A stretch of 64,000 bases of DNA from Rickettsia endosymbiont of Ceutorhynchus obstrictus (GCF_964026565.1 NZ_OZ032162.1:1-64000); one strand, 5' to 3'; positions 17,360-27,004 are shown, counted from the first letter of the stretch. Program-made: numbers and translations. Notes: generated from the sequence alone by a model not told the origin.

Positions 17360-20300
17360 TTATTTGCTGGGAAATCTTGCTTTAGCAATTTCTATTAATG
17401 ATTCAAAAATTTCGTTTACTTCATCGCCGGAGAAATAAGTTGAAGTTTCTTGGTTAACAACTTTAAAAAAATAGTCGTCTAATGCTTTAAGTATTAAGCT
17501 TAATTTGCTTTCATTTTTTTCCCAGCGAACAATCAAATGCGGTTTAATAATCTCAAGAGCCTCTAGCGCAATTTTAGCTGTTATTTCATATTCATTTTCG
17601 GTGAATTTGTGTTTCGTAAGTTTCAGCAATTCATCGTAAAATGCTTGAGCATCAGGGTTATTGTGTATTTTGCTAGGAAGCTCTTTAACAAAATGTCCTA
17701 AAGCTAATTTTGTAGCTAATTCCTTTACTTCCATTATATGATCTTCTTCAAGTAGCTCTTTTTTTATATTATCTTTCTCACTTAAACGTTTTTTTCGATA
17801 TTCTTCAATTTTTTTATTTAAAAGTTCGGAAAATTCTTGGTAAAAAGTAGGTGATTCATTCATCCGCTCGACAATAGTATTTTTCATTGCCGCAACAATA
17901 CAATCGGCTTTTGATGAATTACTTACGCCTTGTTCGGCAATAATTGCCGTCAGTTGGCTCAAATCATGAATATTAACCTTTTTAATAATAGTGTAGGCAG
18001 GAAAGGCAATAATATGATCGTCAAGGAGCTTATGAATTTTCGGCTCATATTCTTTGATATTAAACATCTCTTGGTAACGGTTTCGTACGGCATTTTTAAG
18101 TTCGGTAAAATTCTGCCAGTCGGTGTGAAATATATTTAGCTTTTCAGGAAAAATTTCATAGACTTTTTCGGACGCTAAAGCAATACGCATATAAGAGGTA
18201 AATTTTTGAAGTTTTAAATAAAAATCATTCCTAATAATATTATCGGCTAAATGTTGCTGTAATTGTTCAGTATCTGATTTATTCGGTACGCTTGCAAAAA
18301 TATCCCAAATATCTTGATGCAATTTAGGAATTTCTTCTAATTTTTTTTGAATATCATACACAGTACCCTTTAAATCTTTTTCATCAAAATTTTTAAGAAC
18401 ACGATATTTACCAAGCGTTTTATGTAAATTTCCAAGTAATCCTTCATAATCAATTATATATCCGTGTTGTTTAAGATTACTGTCCTCCTCTTCAAATAAG
18501 CGATTTACACGAGCAATTGCCTGCAAAAGAGTATGTTCCTTTAATTGCTTACATACATAAAGAACAGTATTGCGTGGAGCATCAAAACCGGTTAGTAATT
18601 TTGAAACGACAATTAAAATTTCCGGATCGCTAGCTCCTTTAAAAGCCTCAATTATTTTGTTATTATAATTCCCTTCTGAATGGTATTTTTTTAGCATATC
18701 TTTCCAGAAAGTCTGAACATGATTTCTAGAAGTACGATCCACTTCCTCATTATCTTCACGATCATCCGGCGGAGAGATAATAACCTCACATGTTACGTGA
18801 CCTATCTCGTCTATAATATTCTTAAAGCGAATAGCAGCAGCTTTAGAAGGTGCTACTAATTGAGCTTTAAGACCGGTTCCTTGGCATGTTTGCCGATAAT
18901 GTTCGGAAATATCTATAGCTTTGGCGTAAATAGTTTGTTTAGTTTGAGACAATTTAGAAGCACAAGCAAATTTTGATTTTAAAATATCTTTTTTATCATC
19001 CGTTAATCCTTTAGCAACACGCTCAAACCATTCGTTAATTACTTTGCTGCCAAGCTTTTGCTCAATATACCGGCTTTCATAAATTAAAGGAACTATAACG
19101 CCGTCACGTACCGCTTCATCTATGGTATATGTATGAATAAACTCGCCGAATTTTTCCGTGCTGGCTTTTTCTTTTTTTAAAAGAGGCGTACCGGTAAATC
19201 CTATATAGCAAGCTTTCGGCAAGATACGTCGCATCTTTTGAGCAAAAAGACCTGCTTGAGTACGGTGTCCTTCATCGACAAGCACAAAAATATTACTATC
19301 ATCGTCTTCAAAATTTTGGCTAGCTATTTCCGTATTAAATTTAGCCGTATTAAACTTATTAATTACGGTGGTTATAAGCGTCTTTCTATTCTTAATTAAT
19401 TCAATTAAGTCTTTTCCCGAACTGGCACATACCGGCTTAAACTCGCAGGATTTAAACGTATTTTTAAGTTGGTTATCAAGATCAGTGCGATCGGTAACCA
19501 AAATAATACGAGCATTAATTATATTCTTGATTAGTGCTTTGGTAAGCATTACCATAGTTAGGGATTTACCCGTGCCTTGCGTGTGCCATATTACTCCGCC
19601 TTCTCTCTTCCTTGTTTTATCAAATCGGCTTACTCTTTGCATAGCGGCACGTACACCAAAAAATTGAGGATAACGTGCTAATTTTTTTATTCGCCCGTCA
19701 AAAATACAAAAATCGTGGATAAGTTCAAGTAAACGCTCAGGACGACATAACGCATAAAGACCACGATCTTGTGCAGTAACCTTGAAAAAGCCTTGCGCTT
19801 GTTTTTTCTTAAAATTAGTTTCTTCAGATGCAAAATCTCCGGAAAAAAGTGTTAGTTTTTCTTGATTTGTCAGAGGTCGATTAATAAGTTTGTAAATATC
19901 CTCCTCCTTATCTTCCGTGTCGTGCCAAATTTGCCAATGTTTTTTGGGAGTGTTGACTGTACCGTATTTTACTTGCGTGGTACTAACGGCAAGTAGTAAT
20001 TGAGCATAATGGAAAAGATGCGGGATTTCGTCCGCTCCTTGATTACGTATTTGCTGAGAAATAGCTTGCTCAATAGATATATCAGGGTTTTTATTTTCAA
20101 TAATAACAAGAGGGATGCCGTTAACGAATAACACAATATCACAACGACGGGTTTTAGAGGAATTACTGCATTCTACACTCATTTCAATCGTCGCATGATA
20201 AATATTATTGTGCGGATTTTCCCAATCGATATATTTGAAAGAGAAGCTTTTTCGGGTGCCGTCAATAGTTTTTTCGATACTAGTACCTAAAATTAAGTCA

Positions 20301-20593
20301 TCATAAATTTTTTGATTAGCATCCATTAAACAGTTTTGCGTGGCAGATGAGAGTTTAAGCTTGTGGATTGCTTCTTTAGCGTCTTCTATGTCAAAATTGT
20401 AATTTTTATCACGAAAGGTAAAATTATTAAATTCTAAGGTTTTTTCTATTAATATATCTTCAAGCAACACATTACTTAGTTTACCGCGCCTTTTTTGTAC
20501 CTCTTCTTGCGAAAGCGGTATATAGCCAAACGTAATCAGCGATATCATCGCCGGCACCTGAGAAGTAGCTTTTTCGTTAGGCTTAAAGGTCAT
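17360..20593 (-). CDS. hsdR: Type I restriction endonuclease, motor and nuclease subunit
   Basis: HsdR is the ATP-driven translocase and nuclease of a type I restriction system. The N-terminal nuclease shows CDIVLFVNGIPLVIIENKN (about 145-165, PD-(D/E)xK type with ENK). The helicase shows Walker A HTQGTGKSLT (about 335-342), VLVDEGHRTQ (about 437), GFTGTPLL and later ARVNRLFEE. The length of 1077 is full and no frameshift is seen. It is the last gene of hsdM-hsdS-hsdR, 151 bases after hsdS. Functional type I systems are unusual in obligate intracellular bacteria and suggest horizontal gain. Confidence 0.95.
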   Translation of the reverse strand: MTFKPNEKATSQVPAMISLITFGYIPLSQEEVQKRRGKLSNVLLEDILIEKTLEFNNFTFRDKNYNFDIEDAKEAIHKLKLSSATQNCLMDANQKIYDDLILGTSIEKTIDGTRKSFSFKYIDWENPHNNIYHATIEMSVECSNSSKTRRCDIVLFVNGIPLVIIENKNPDISIEQAISQQIRNQGADEIPHLFHYAQLLLAVSTTQVKYGTVNTPKKHWQIWHDTEDKEEDIYKLINRPLTNQEKLTLFSGDFASEETNFKKKQAQGFFKVTAQDRGLYALCRPERLLELIHDFCIFDGRIKKLARYPQFFGVRAAMQRVSRFDKTRKREGGVIWHTQGTGKSLTMVMLTKALIKNIINARIILVTDRTDLDNQLKNTFKSCEFKPVCASSGKDLIELIKNRKTLITTVINKFNTAKFNTEIASQNFEDDDSNIFVLVDEGHRTQAGLFAQKMRRILPKACYIGFTGTPLLKKEKASTEKFGEFIHTYTIDEAVRDGVIVPLIYESRYIEQKLGSKVINEWFERVAKGLTDDKKDILKSKFACASKLSQTKQTIYAKAIDISEHYRQTCQGTGLKAQLVAPSKAAAIRFKNIIDEIGHVTCEVIISPPDDREDNEEVDRTSRNHVQTFWKDMLKKYHSEGNYNNKIIEAFKGASDPEILIVVSKLLTGFDAPRNTVLYVCKQLKEHTLLQAIARVNRLFEEEDSNLKQHGYIIDYEGLLGNLHKTLGKYRVLKNFDEKDLKGTVYDIQKKLEEIPKLHQDIWDIFASVPNKSDTEQLQQHLADNIIRNDFYLKLQKFTSYMRIALASEKVYEIFPEKLNIFHTDWQNFTELKNAVRNRYQEMFNIKEYEPKIHKLLDDHIIAFPAYTIIKKVNIHDLSQLTAIIAEQGVSNSSKADCIVAAMKNTIVERMNESPTFYQEFSELLNKKIEEYRKKRLSEKDNIKKELLEEDHIMEVKELATKLALGHFVKELPSKIHNNPDAQAFYDELLKLTKHKFTENEYEITAKIALEALEIIKPHLIVRWEKNESKLSLILKALDDYFFKVVNQETSTYFSGDEVNEIFESLIEIAKARFPSK

Positions 20594-20744
20594 AGTTTGT
20601 AACCGTTTTAAAGATATTTAAAGTCTTCCTATATTAAAAAATTTTGTGTATTACTAAAAATAAGGATTGGGCTTTTCCCGGTCGACAGTAGGGTATTGGT
20701 CTATCCGATGCCCTATTGTTTTTTAAGATTGCACAAAACATCTA

Positions 20745-21917
20745 CTATCTCACTTCCTCATCCACTTTCACCCGCCACTGACCGGTTAATAGCTTTTGCA
20801 TCAAACCTTGTTTTTGGTTTTTAATAATGGAAATTTGCTTTTTATATATTTCTAGTTCGCTATATAAACTACCAAGCAAATTAGCAATTTTGTTTTGCTT
20901 ATCGATAGGCGGTATATGGACAATATAAGTATGTACGGCTTCTTTTTGAATATTGGGTAAGCCTGAGCCGGTTCTTAATTTCATAATCTTAGGCTCATTT
21001 GTTTTAAGCTGAAAATATAAAAAATATTTATTGATATTTGCAGCTAAATCTGTAACGGCATAACAATGACCACCAAACCAAAATTTTTCTTTACAAAGAT
21101 TTATGAACCCGCAAGAATTTCCTCCTTCGCTAATAGTAATAGTATCTGCCTCCATATTCCATTCGTCAGTAAAACCTGATGGAGTTATACCGCCATTCCA
21201 AACAGGATAAATACCGCCTTTCATATCAAGACGATTTAATTGTTTACCTTTTCGGATATTTGAGATGCTAGAAAGTGAAGCAGGCAACCATTTTTCATTT
21301 ATTGCTTGATTCTTAAAAATATTTTGAGTAATTGCCTTATATTTTTTTTCTTTAGCTGTGTATAATTTCCCTAGCTCCCATATCGCCTTATCCCAAGTAC
21401 GTAAGATAGAGGCAATTTTTTGTTGTTCCGGTAAAGGAGGAAGAAAAATTTGATAATTTTCAATAAAAGATAACGGAACACGTTTATGAGTAGAGCCGGT
21501 TTCTTCTAATTTTCCTTTTACTCTAAAAGATTTACTTAAAGTTATATTAAATAAAATGTAAGGATTAATTTTTTTAGTGGCTCGAAGGACATGGAACTCT
21601 GTACTTCCAAATCCTATACCGTTAATAAGACCGGTAGCTAATGCACCTTTACCGTTTTCAAAACAACACCCAATTTTTGCAACTAATACATCTCCTTCAA
21701 GAAATTTAGAGTATCCTTTTGACAGATTTGAGTATGTACAACGATGATTATTTATAATTGTTCCTTCTTTTGAAATATCAGCCATGCCTAGAAACGATAC
21801 CTCCGTATCAGGAGATATTTTTGGCATTTTTAGCGGTATTTCTACAACGTCACCTAATTTAACAAAAAGACTAGGGCTTTCCTGCATTTTAGTATCTTTT
21901 AATTTTTCTTGCATCAC
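20745..21917 (-). CDS. hsdS: Type I restriction specificity subunit
   Basis: HsdS recognises the split DNA target and anchors the methylase and nuclease subunits. Two target-recognition domains (about 15-160 and 200-340) are each followed by the conserved helix start: IFLPPLPEQQKIASILRTWD and VHIPPIDKQNKIANLLGSLY. The 390-residue length fits two full domains. Its ATG overlaps the hsdM stop codon (four bases), showing translational coupling. The recognition sequence cannot be read from the protein. Confidence 0.93.
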   Translation of the reverse strand: MMQEKLKDTKMQESPSLFVKLGDVVEIPLKMPKISPDTEVSFLGMADISKEGTIINNHRCTYSNLSKGYSKFLEGDVLVAKIGCCFENGKGALATGLINGIGFGSTEFHVLRATKKINPYILFNITLSKSFRVKGKLEETGSTHKRVPLSFIENYQIFLPPLPEQQKIASILRTWDKAIWELGKLYTAKEKKYKAITQNIFKNQAINEKWLPASLSSISNIRKGKQLNRLDMKGGIYPVWNGGITPSGFTDEWNMEADTITISEGGNSCGFINLCKEKFWFGGHCYAVTDLAANINKYFLYFQLKTNEPKIMKLRTGSGLPNIQKEAVHTYIVHIPPIDKQNKIANLLGSLYSELEIYKKQISIIKNQKQGLMQKLLTGQWRVKVDEEVR

Positions 21918-23431
21918 ACCTCAATCCCCAGCTCCTTTAAATAAACTTTCATCTGCGTATGTATGTCTATTAATTCACCTTCAATTTGGCGGATTTCTTT
22001 TTGTAGCTCTGCTATATCAATTTCCTCTTCTTCTTCAAAGGTATCGACATAGCGGGGGATATTAAGGTTAAATTTATTCTTGCGGATTTCTTCAATCTCG
22101 GCTAGATACGCATATTTATCGACCGATTTACGTACGCGGCAAGTATCAACAATTTTCGTAATATGCTCTTCTTCTAAGTAATTTTGTCCTTTGCCTGCAC
22201 GAAAAAATTTGCTAGCATCGATAAATAACACATCTTGACGTTTTTCATTTTCTCCTCCCGATTCTCGTGAGCGATCAAATACTAAAATAGCCACAGGTAT
22301 ACCGGTTGAGCTAAAGAGATTGGCAGGTAACCCAATTACTGCATCTAGCAAATTTTCTTCAATTAAATGCTGTCGTATTAGCCCCTCGGATGAACCGCGA
22401 AATAGCACGCCGTGCGGTACGACTATTGCCGCCCGTCCCTTACGAGATTTAGTGGTTTCAATCATATGGCTGATAAAAGCATAATCGCCTTTAGTTTTAG
22501 GTGGAACGCCACGCCAGAAACGTTTATGCTCATCATTAGAAGCATTTTCATACCCCCATTTGTCTAAACTAAATGGTGGGTTAGCAACAACAACATCGAA
22601 TTTCATTAACTTATCACCGTCCAGTAACGTGGGGTGATTTAGCGTATCTCCCCAATCAATATGCGCATCGTCCTTTGCATGCAAAAACATATTCATTCGT
22701 GCTAATGCCCAAGTAGAGCCGTTCATTTCCTGACCGAAAAGTGCATAGTTATCACTCCCCACTTCTTCGGCTGCATAAATTAAAAGTGAACCGGAACCGC
22801 ATGCCGGATCGCAAATTATATCCCCGGATTTTGGTGCTGCGAGTTTAGCGAGCAACCGTGATACTTGCGCAGGAGTATAGAATTCGCCGGCTTTTTTGCC
22901 GGCATTCGAGGCAAAATTTGAGATAAGATAAATATAACATTCGCCTATAATATCTTCATTTACCCGACTAGGGTTTAAATCCAATGCCGGTTTATTAAAA
23001 TCTTCTAACAAACTTTTTAAACGGCTGTTACGTTCTTTGGTTTTGCCGAGGCTAGATTCGGAATTAAAATCAATATTACGGAATACGCCGGCTAATTTAG
23101 AACGGTTTGCCTCTTCTATTTTCTCTAGTGCCGTATTAATAAGTTCTCCGATATTTGCCTCATTGCGTTTAGCGAATAAATCGTAAAAACTAGTACCTTC
23201 CGGCAGAAAAAAACGTTCGTGTTCTAAGCGTAGGCGAATACGTGATTCGTCGCTACCAAATTCCTTAATGAATTTCGCTTTGTGATCTTCCCATCTATCG
23301 GATATATATTTGAGAAACAACATTACAAGAATATAATCCTTGTAATTTGCCGGATCCATTACCCCACGAAACGTATCACAAGCAGCCCATGCAGCTCTAT
23401 TTATTTGCTCCTGTGTTATTTGCTTGTTCAT
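21914..23431 (-). CDS. hsdM: Type I DNA adenine methyltransferase
   Basis: This N6-adenine methylase subunit is 505 residues long. An N-terminal HsdM helical domain (about 8-140) precedes the SAM-binding motif CDPACGSGSLLIYA (about 200-213) and the catalytic NPPFSLDKW (about 284-292). The C-terminal coiled coil (EEEIDIAELQKEIRQIEGEL) contacts HsdS. It is the first gene of the operon; together the three genes form a complete modification and restriction system that should methylate this genome. Confidence 0.95.
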   Translation of the reverse strand: MNKQITQEQINRAAWAACDTFRGVMDPANYKDYILVMLFLKYISDRWEDHKAKFIKEFGSDESRIRLRLEHERFFLPEGTSFYDLFAKRNEANIGELINTALEKIEEANRSKLAGVFRNIDFNSESSLGKTKERNSRLKSLLEDFNKPALDLNPSRVNEDIIGECYIYLISNFASNAGKKAGEFYTPAQVSRLLAKLAAPKSGDIICDPACGSGSLLIYAAEEVGSDNYALFGQEMNGSTWALARMNMFLHAKDDAHIDWGDTLNHPTLLDGDKLMKFDVVVANPPFSLDKWGYENASNDEHKRFWRGVPPKTKGDYAFISHMIETTKSRKGRAAIVVPHGVLFRGSSEGLIRQHLIEENLLDAVIGLPANLFSSTGIPVAILVFDRSRESGGENEKRQDVLFIDASKFFRAGKGQNYLEEEHITKIVDTCRVRKSVDKYAYLAEIEEIRKNKFNLNIPRYVDTFEEEEEIDIAELQKEIRQIEGELIDIHTQMKVYLKELGIEV

Positions 23432-23684
23432 ATAGTGGTATTGTCCTTATTATTTATAATTAAGCTATCTTTGATAAAATTAAAATTATGTTAAATAATT
23501 TAGTTATTTTAATAAGCACTAAAAATTATTTATTCAACCAATTAATGAAAATTATAGATGTAAAATATTTAATCGGTAATAAAAATACCATGAAGTTTTT
23601 TTTACTATCGATAAATAAAGAAAAGGATAAAGGAAGTAGTTGATTGGTTTGCTAAGTTCTGTGCAGGAATTTTAAATCTTGTTA

Positions 23685-23813
23685 TATAGCGTCATCGCAA
23701 TCGCTTGATACAAGCGAATTTTTCTGGATTCGCCTGTGTTCCGTATTATTAACGGCTAGCGCAGACTCATCCTTAAATTCATCTTGTCTAAATCTTTCTG
23801 AATTTAGCTGTAG
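23685..23813 (-). repeat. RPE-1 copy downstream of metK
   Basis: On the minus strand it runs from TACAGCTAAATTCAGAAAG to ATCGCGATGACGCTATA-like sequence, the Rickettsia palindromic element 1. Translated it gives QLNSERFRQDEFKDE followed by EHRRIQKNSL, the same peptide seen inside rnc. Here it is intergenic, in an 818-base gap otherwise without a gene. A short frame after it (DYVVGHENPYSKLKITASF, about 23865-23925) may be a gene fragment. Confidence 0.8.
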
Positions 23814-23985
23814 TAAACTGATTTGAAGTTTGGCAAGCACAAGAAAAAATTATTACGTTTTTGATTATGTAGTCGGTCATGAAAACCCCTATAGTAAACT
23901 TAAAATTACGGCAAGTTTTGACCACCAAAAAACCGAGTTAAAAGCCCTTAGGCGGCCGGGGAGTTAGTAAAACCGCAAATGACAG

Positions 23986-24097
23986 CTATGGTAACTTTTA
24001 GGCTTATAATTATTAACTATAAGCCTTGTACATAGTTACCATCTCCCCAACCATTATAAGTCGAGGATGGTATCATTTTTTGGCTGATACCTACCAC
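23986..24097. other. Strongly structured region downstream of metK
   Basis: A long imperfect hairpin has outer arms ATGGTAACT (23988) / AGTTACCAT (24034) and inner arms AGGCTTATA / TATAAGCCT. A second hairpin GGTATCA / TGATACC follows at about 24071-24097. It lies downstream of metK on the metK strand and could be a 3' structure, a small RNA or another repeat. No other copy was seen in the window. Confidence 0.35.
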
Positions 24098-24249
24098 ATT
24101 TGCAAAAGGTTACTACACCCCAAAATAGCTTTGCAGCTATTCTAGTCATAATTTTAGCTAAATACATATACAAGTCAACTTGATTTTTAATAAAACCTAT
24201 AATTAAATTATAAAATTACTTATTCTACTTTTAAATTGACGGTAAAAAA

Positions 24250-25407
24250 TTATCGATGAAGCTCACTGCGTAGTAATTCTACTTTATCCAATTGCTCCCA
24301 AGTAAAATGCTCATCCTCTCGACCGAAATGTCCGTAAGCAGCTGTTTTTTGATAGCATGGAGTATGGAGTTTAAGATGTTTGATAATTTTACCGGGACGC
24401 ATATCAAAATGCTTTGTTATTATTGCGGTAATTTGTTCGTTGTCTAATTTACCGGTACCGAAAGTTTCGACGTAAATCGAAACGGGTGCGGCAACGCCGA
24501 TTGCATAGGATATTTGTATTTCGCAACGATCCGCAAGACCTGCGCCTACTATATTTTTAGCAATATAGCGTGCCATATAAGCCGCCGAGCGATCTATTTT
24601 AGTCGGGTCTTTGCCTGAAAAACAGCCGCCGCCGTGTCTTGCCGTTCCGCCGTAAGTATCTACTATAATTTTTCTGCCCGTTAAGCCGCAATCCGCAACA
24701 GGTCCGCCGATCACAAACCTACCGGTCGGATTAATAAAATATTTAGTATCTTTATTAATCCAGTCACTCGGCAATTCAGGTTTGATAATTTCATCCATTA
24801 CTGCTTCCTTAAGACTTGCGTACGGTATATTCTCACTATGCTGCGTTGATAAAACTACCGTATCAATTGCTATGGGTTTATTATTTTCATATCTTAACGT
24901 AACTTGCGATTTCGCATCAGGACCAAGCCACGGCAGAATACCTTGCTTACGTAATAAAGCTTGCTTTTTCATTAAGCGATGAGCGTAATAAATAGGAGCG
25001 GGCATTAAACTTTCCGTTTCATTACAGGCATAGCCGAAAACCATACCTTGATCCCCTGCTCCTATTTCATCTTCATTAATATTGTTAACACCCATCGCTA
25101 TATCCGGTGATTGTGTGGAGATTGAAGATATTACAGCGCAAGAATCACCGGTAAAGCCGAGAGATAAATCATTATAGCCGATTTCCTTTACTTTATTGCG
25201 AACGATTTGAGGGATATCAACCCATGCACTGGTAGTAATCTCACCGCCGACAAGTACCATACCCGTTGTTACGAACGTTTCGCAAGCTACTCGGCAATCA
25301 GGATCAAGAGCAATAATTGCATCAAGTACGGTATCGGAAATTTGATCGGCGATTTTATCAGGATGCCCCTCTGAAACCGATTCTGACGTGAATATTGTGT
25401 TTTTCAT
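24250..25407 (-). CDS. metK: S-adenosylmethionine synthetase, intact
   Basis: MetK makes S-adenosylmethionine from methionine and ATP. All signatures are present: SEGHPDKIADQISD near residue 10, GAGDQGMVFGYA (about 116-127), GGGCFSGKDPTKIDRSAAY and AGLADRCEIQISYAIG. The full 385 residues have no frameshift or stop codon. In several Rickettsia species metK is a known decaying gene because SAM is imported, so an intact copy is informative. The new modification methylase next door also consumes SAM. Confidence 0.95.
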   Translation of the reverse strand: MKNTIFTSESVSEGHPDKIADQISDTVLDAIIALDPDCRVACETFVTTGMVLVGGEITTSAWVDIPQIVRNKVKEIGYNDLSLGFTGDSCAVISSISTQSPDIAMGVNNINEDEIGAGDQGMVFGYACNETESLMPAPIYYAHRLMKKQALLRKQGILPWLGPDAKSQVTLRYENNKPIAIDTVVLSTQHSENIPYASLKEAVMDEIIKPELPSDWINKDTKYFINPTGRFVIGGPVADCGLTGRKIIVDTYGGTARHGGGCFSGKDPTKIDRSAAYMARYIAKNIVGAGLADRCEIQISYAIGVAAPVSIYVETFGTGKLDNEQITAIITKHFDMRPGKIIKHLKLHTPCYQKTAAYGHFGREDEHFTWEQLDKVELLRSELHR

Positions 25408-25427
25408 AAATTACTCCGTATTACTAC

Positions 25428-25730
25428 TTAACTTGCAATAGATAAAGTACGTATCCTTTGAGACGTTACCTGCCAACCATGATCATCTGCTAGCTCTAAA
25501 TCATATTGATTTTGCATATTCATCCACCAGCGAGGATTTACATTAAAGTATTTTCCTAATCGCAAAGCCGTATCAGCCGTAATAGAGCGATGATGTTTAA
25601 TTATATTATTTATCCTAGTAACAGGCACATCAATATCACGAGCTAATCGGCTTTGGCTAATGGCTAAAGGCTGCATAAATTCTTCTAAAAGAATCTGACC
25701 GGGCGATATAGGCGGCAATTTTTTTGTCAT
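25428..25730 (-). CDS. higA: HigA-type antitoxin
   Basis: The 100-residue XRE-family helix-turn-helix protein (PGQILLEEFMQPLAISQSRL, then DIDVPVTRINNIIKHHRSIT) with the typical HigA/VapI tail RWWMNMQNQYDLELA. It follows higB by 17 bases on the same strand, the toxin-first order usual for higBA. It should neutralise HigB and repress the operon. Confidence 0.92.
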   Translation of the reverse strand: MTKKLPPISPGQILLEEFMQPLAISQSRLARDIDVPVTRINNIIKHHRSITADTALRLGKYFNVNPRWWMNMQNQYDLELADDHGWQVTSQRIRTLSIAS

Positions 25731-25747
25731 ATAATACCTATATTAAT

Positions 25748-26026
25748 TTAATGATAATCAACAATTTCAACATCGTGAGCATTCCCATTATACCAAGTAA
25801 AGCATATGCGCCATTGTATATTAATACGAATACTATGTTGATGTTTACGATTACCTTTTAGAGCTTCTAGACGGTTTGAAGGTGGAATACGTAAATCTTC
25901 CAAATTAACCGTAGTATGAAGCATAAAAAGTTTTTTACGTGCAATTTCTGCAAAGGCTTCAAAACGTTTTACTAACTCTCTATTATGCAATTTTTCAGTA
26001 TGTTTGCATTTAAAGCTTATTATCAT
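25748..26026 (-). CDS. higB: HigB-type ribosome-dependent mRNA endonuclease toxin
   Basis: The 92-residue RelE/HigB-fold protein contains LRIPPSNRLEALKGNRKHQHSI and NIQWRICFTW, the conserved HigB core, and ends VEIVDYH. It precedes higA. Rickettsial higB genes are often decayed, but this one reads through fully with its key basic residues and C-terminal His. Confidence 0.92.
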   Translation of the reverse strand: MIISFKCKHTEKLHNRELVKRFEAFAEIARKKLFMLHTTVNLEDLRIPPSNRLEALKGNRKHQHSIRINIQWRICFTWYNGNAHDVEIVDYH

Positions 26027-26027
26027 T

Positions 26028-26066
26028 TTATAACATTATCAGTTTAACTTCAAGCGTTATAACATT
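26028..26066 (-). promoter_or_regulatory. Duplicated decamer before higB, possible HigA operator
   Basis: AATGTTATAA (minus strand) occurs at 26028-26037, directly before the higB ATG, and at 26057-26066, start to start 29 bp, close to three helical turns. This fits paired binding sites for an autorepressor, though it is only a sequence pattern. Confidence 0.4.
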
Positions 26067-26184
26067 TACATTAAATTCTATATCTCTTCAAGAAAATTAT
26101 AGTAAATTTTATGAACTTAAAGTAATAGTATTATTAACATAGCTTTTTTGCGGTATATCAAAAAAGTTTTGATATAATAACATT

Positions 26185-26595
26185 TTATAGATTATTTCTT
26201 TTTTTATTAGCTATTGTTTGTTGCCAGTCGGGATATTTAGTATATTTTTCTATCCAGCCGTCTTCGGTATATAATTCTCCGCATAAACCATCGCTAATTT
26301 CTATTAAAGAGTGAGATGCACCTGTATCATCTTGCATTGTTAATTGCATTTCATCTTGATATTCTTCCAACATAAAAAGAGTATAGTGAATAGAGGTTCC
26401 TAAAATCTCCATTACTAATTCTTTTATAATGTGAATTTGTTCATCATCAAAATTTTGTAAATTCTTCATCAGAGGTAATAGTGCAGGAGCACGAGCTTTC
26501 TGCTCTATTAGACTTTTAAATGTATGTAATGCTGAGTCATATACAAAGTTAATATATATTTTTCCAAATCTTTCTAGTAACTCTTGCTTTTTCAT
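26185..26595 (-). CDS. Unknown acidic 136-residue protein
   Basis: I do not recognise this protein. It is soluble, mostly helical in its first 90 residues (LMKNLQNFDDEQIHIIKELV), then has an aromatic strand-rich part (LIEISDGLCGELYTEDGWIE). It is a single gene between higBA and a parD-like gene, so an immunity or antitoxin-like role is possible but not shown. Codon use looks like its neighbours. Confidence 0.6.
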   Translation of the reverse strand: MKKQELLERFGKIYINFVYDSALHTFKSLIEQKARAPALLPLMKNLQNFDDEQIHIIKELVMEILGTSIHYTLFMLEEYQDEMQLTMQDDTGASHSLIEISDGLCGELYTEDGWIEKYTKYPDWQQTIANKKRNNL

Positions 26596-26740
26596 AGGTA
26601 TTTTTAAAAATTAAATATGGTTTTGTGTTATGTCCTTAAAAGTAATTATACGAATTAGTATTATTGCATGATAGGAAGGAATAACAGCGAAAATTTGATT
26701 TGTGCAATACTCCGTAGGTATAACATCTTTTATTTTAATA

Positions 26741-27004
26741 CTATTCATTACGAAAATTTTTAAGATTTTCTAAAGCTTTCTCACCTGAAATTAATTTGCC
26801 TTGTGCTGCTTGGTCTAAACCAATTTGAACTTCCTGATTAAGCCACATTTTATAATTTTCAAATTCAACATTTGAAGACTTATTTTCTGATTTAACCATT
26901 AAACGTAAGGCTGCTCTTATAACTTCGCTTGAAGAATGATACAAACCGCTTTCAACTTGTTTAGTTATATATTTTTCCAATTCCGGCGTTAAAGAAATAT
27001 TCAT
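26741..27004 (-). CDS. ParD-type antitoxin without a visible toxin
   Basis: The 87-residue ribbon-helix-helix protein (MNISLTPELEKYITKQVESG, then YHSSSEVIRAALRLM) matches the ParD/CopG antitoxin family. The ATG at 27004 opens directly on the ribbon strand; an ATG 24 bases upstream adds unrelated residues. The C-terminal part (EVQIGLDQAAQGKLISGEKA) is the usual toxin-binding segment. No ParE-like frame follows: the next about 100 bases encode only a short unrelated frame, so this is an orphan antitoxin or its partner was lost. Confidence 0.8.
   Translation of the reverse strand: MNISLTPELEKYITKQVESGLYHSSSEVIRAALRLMVKSENKSSNVEFENYKMWLNQEVQIGLDQAAQGKLISGEKALENLKNFRNE

Noticed and set aside
26640..26740. 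Possible ParE toxin after the parD-like gene
   Set aside because: The only frame (MNSIKIKDVIPTEYC...) is short and has no ParE features.
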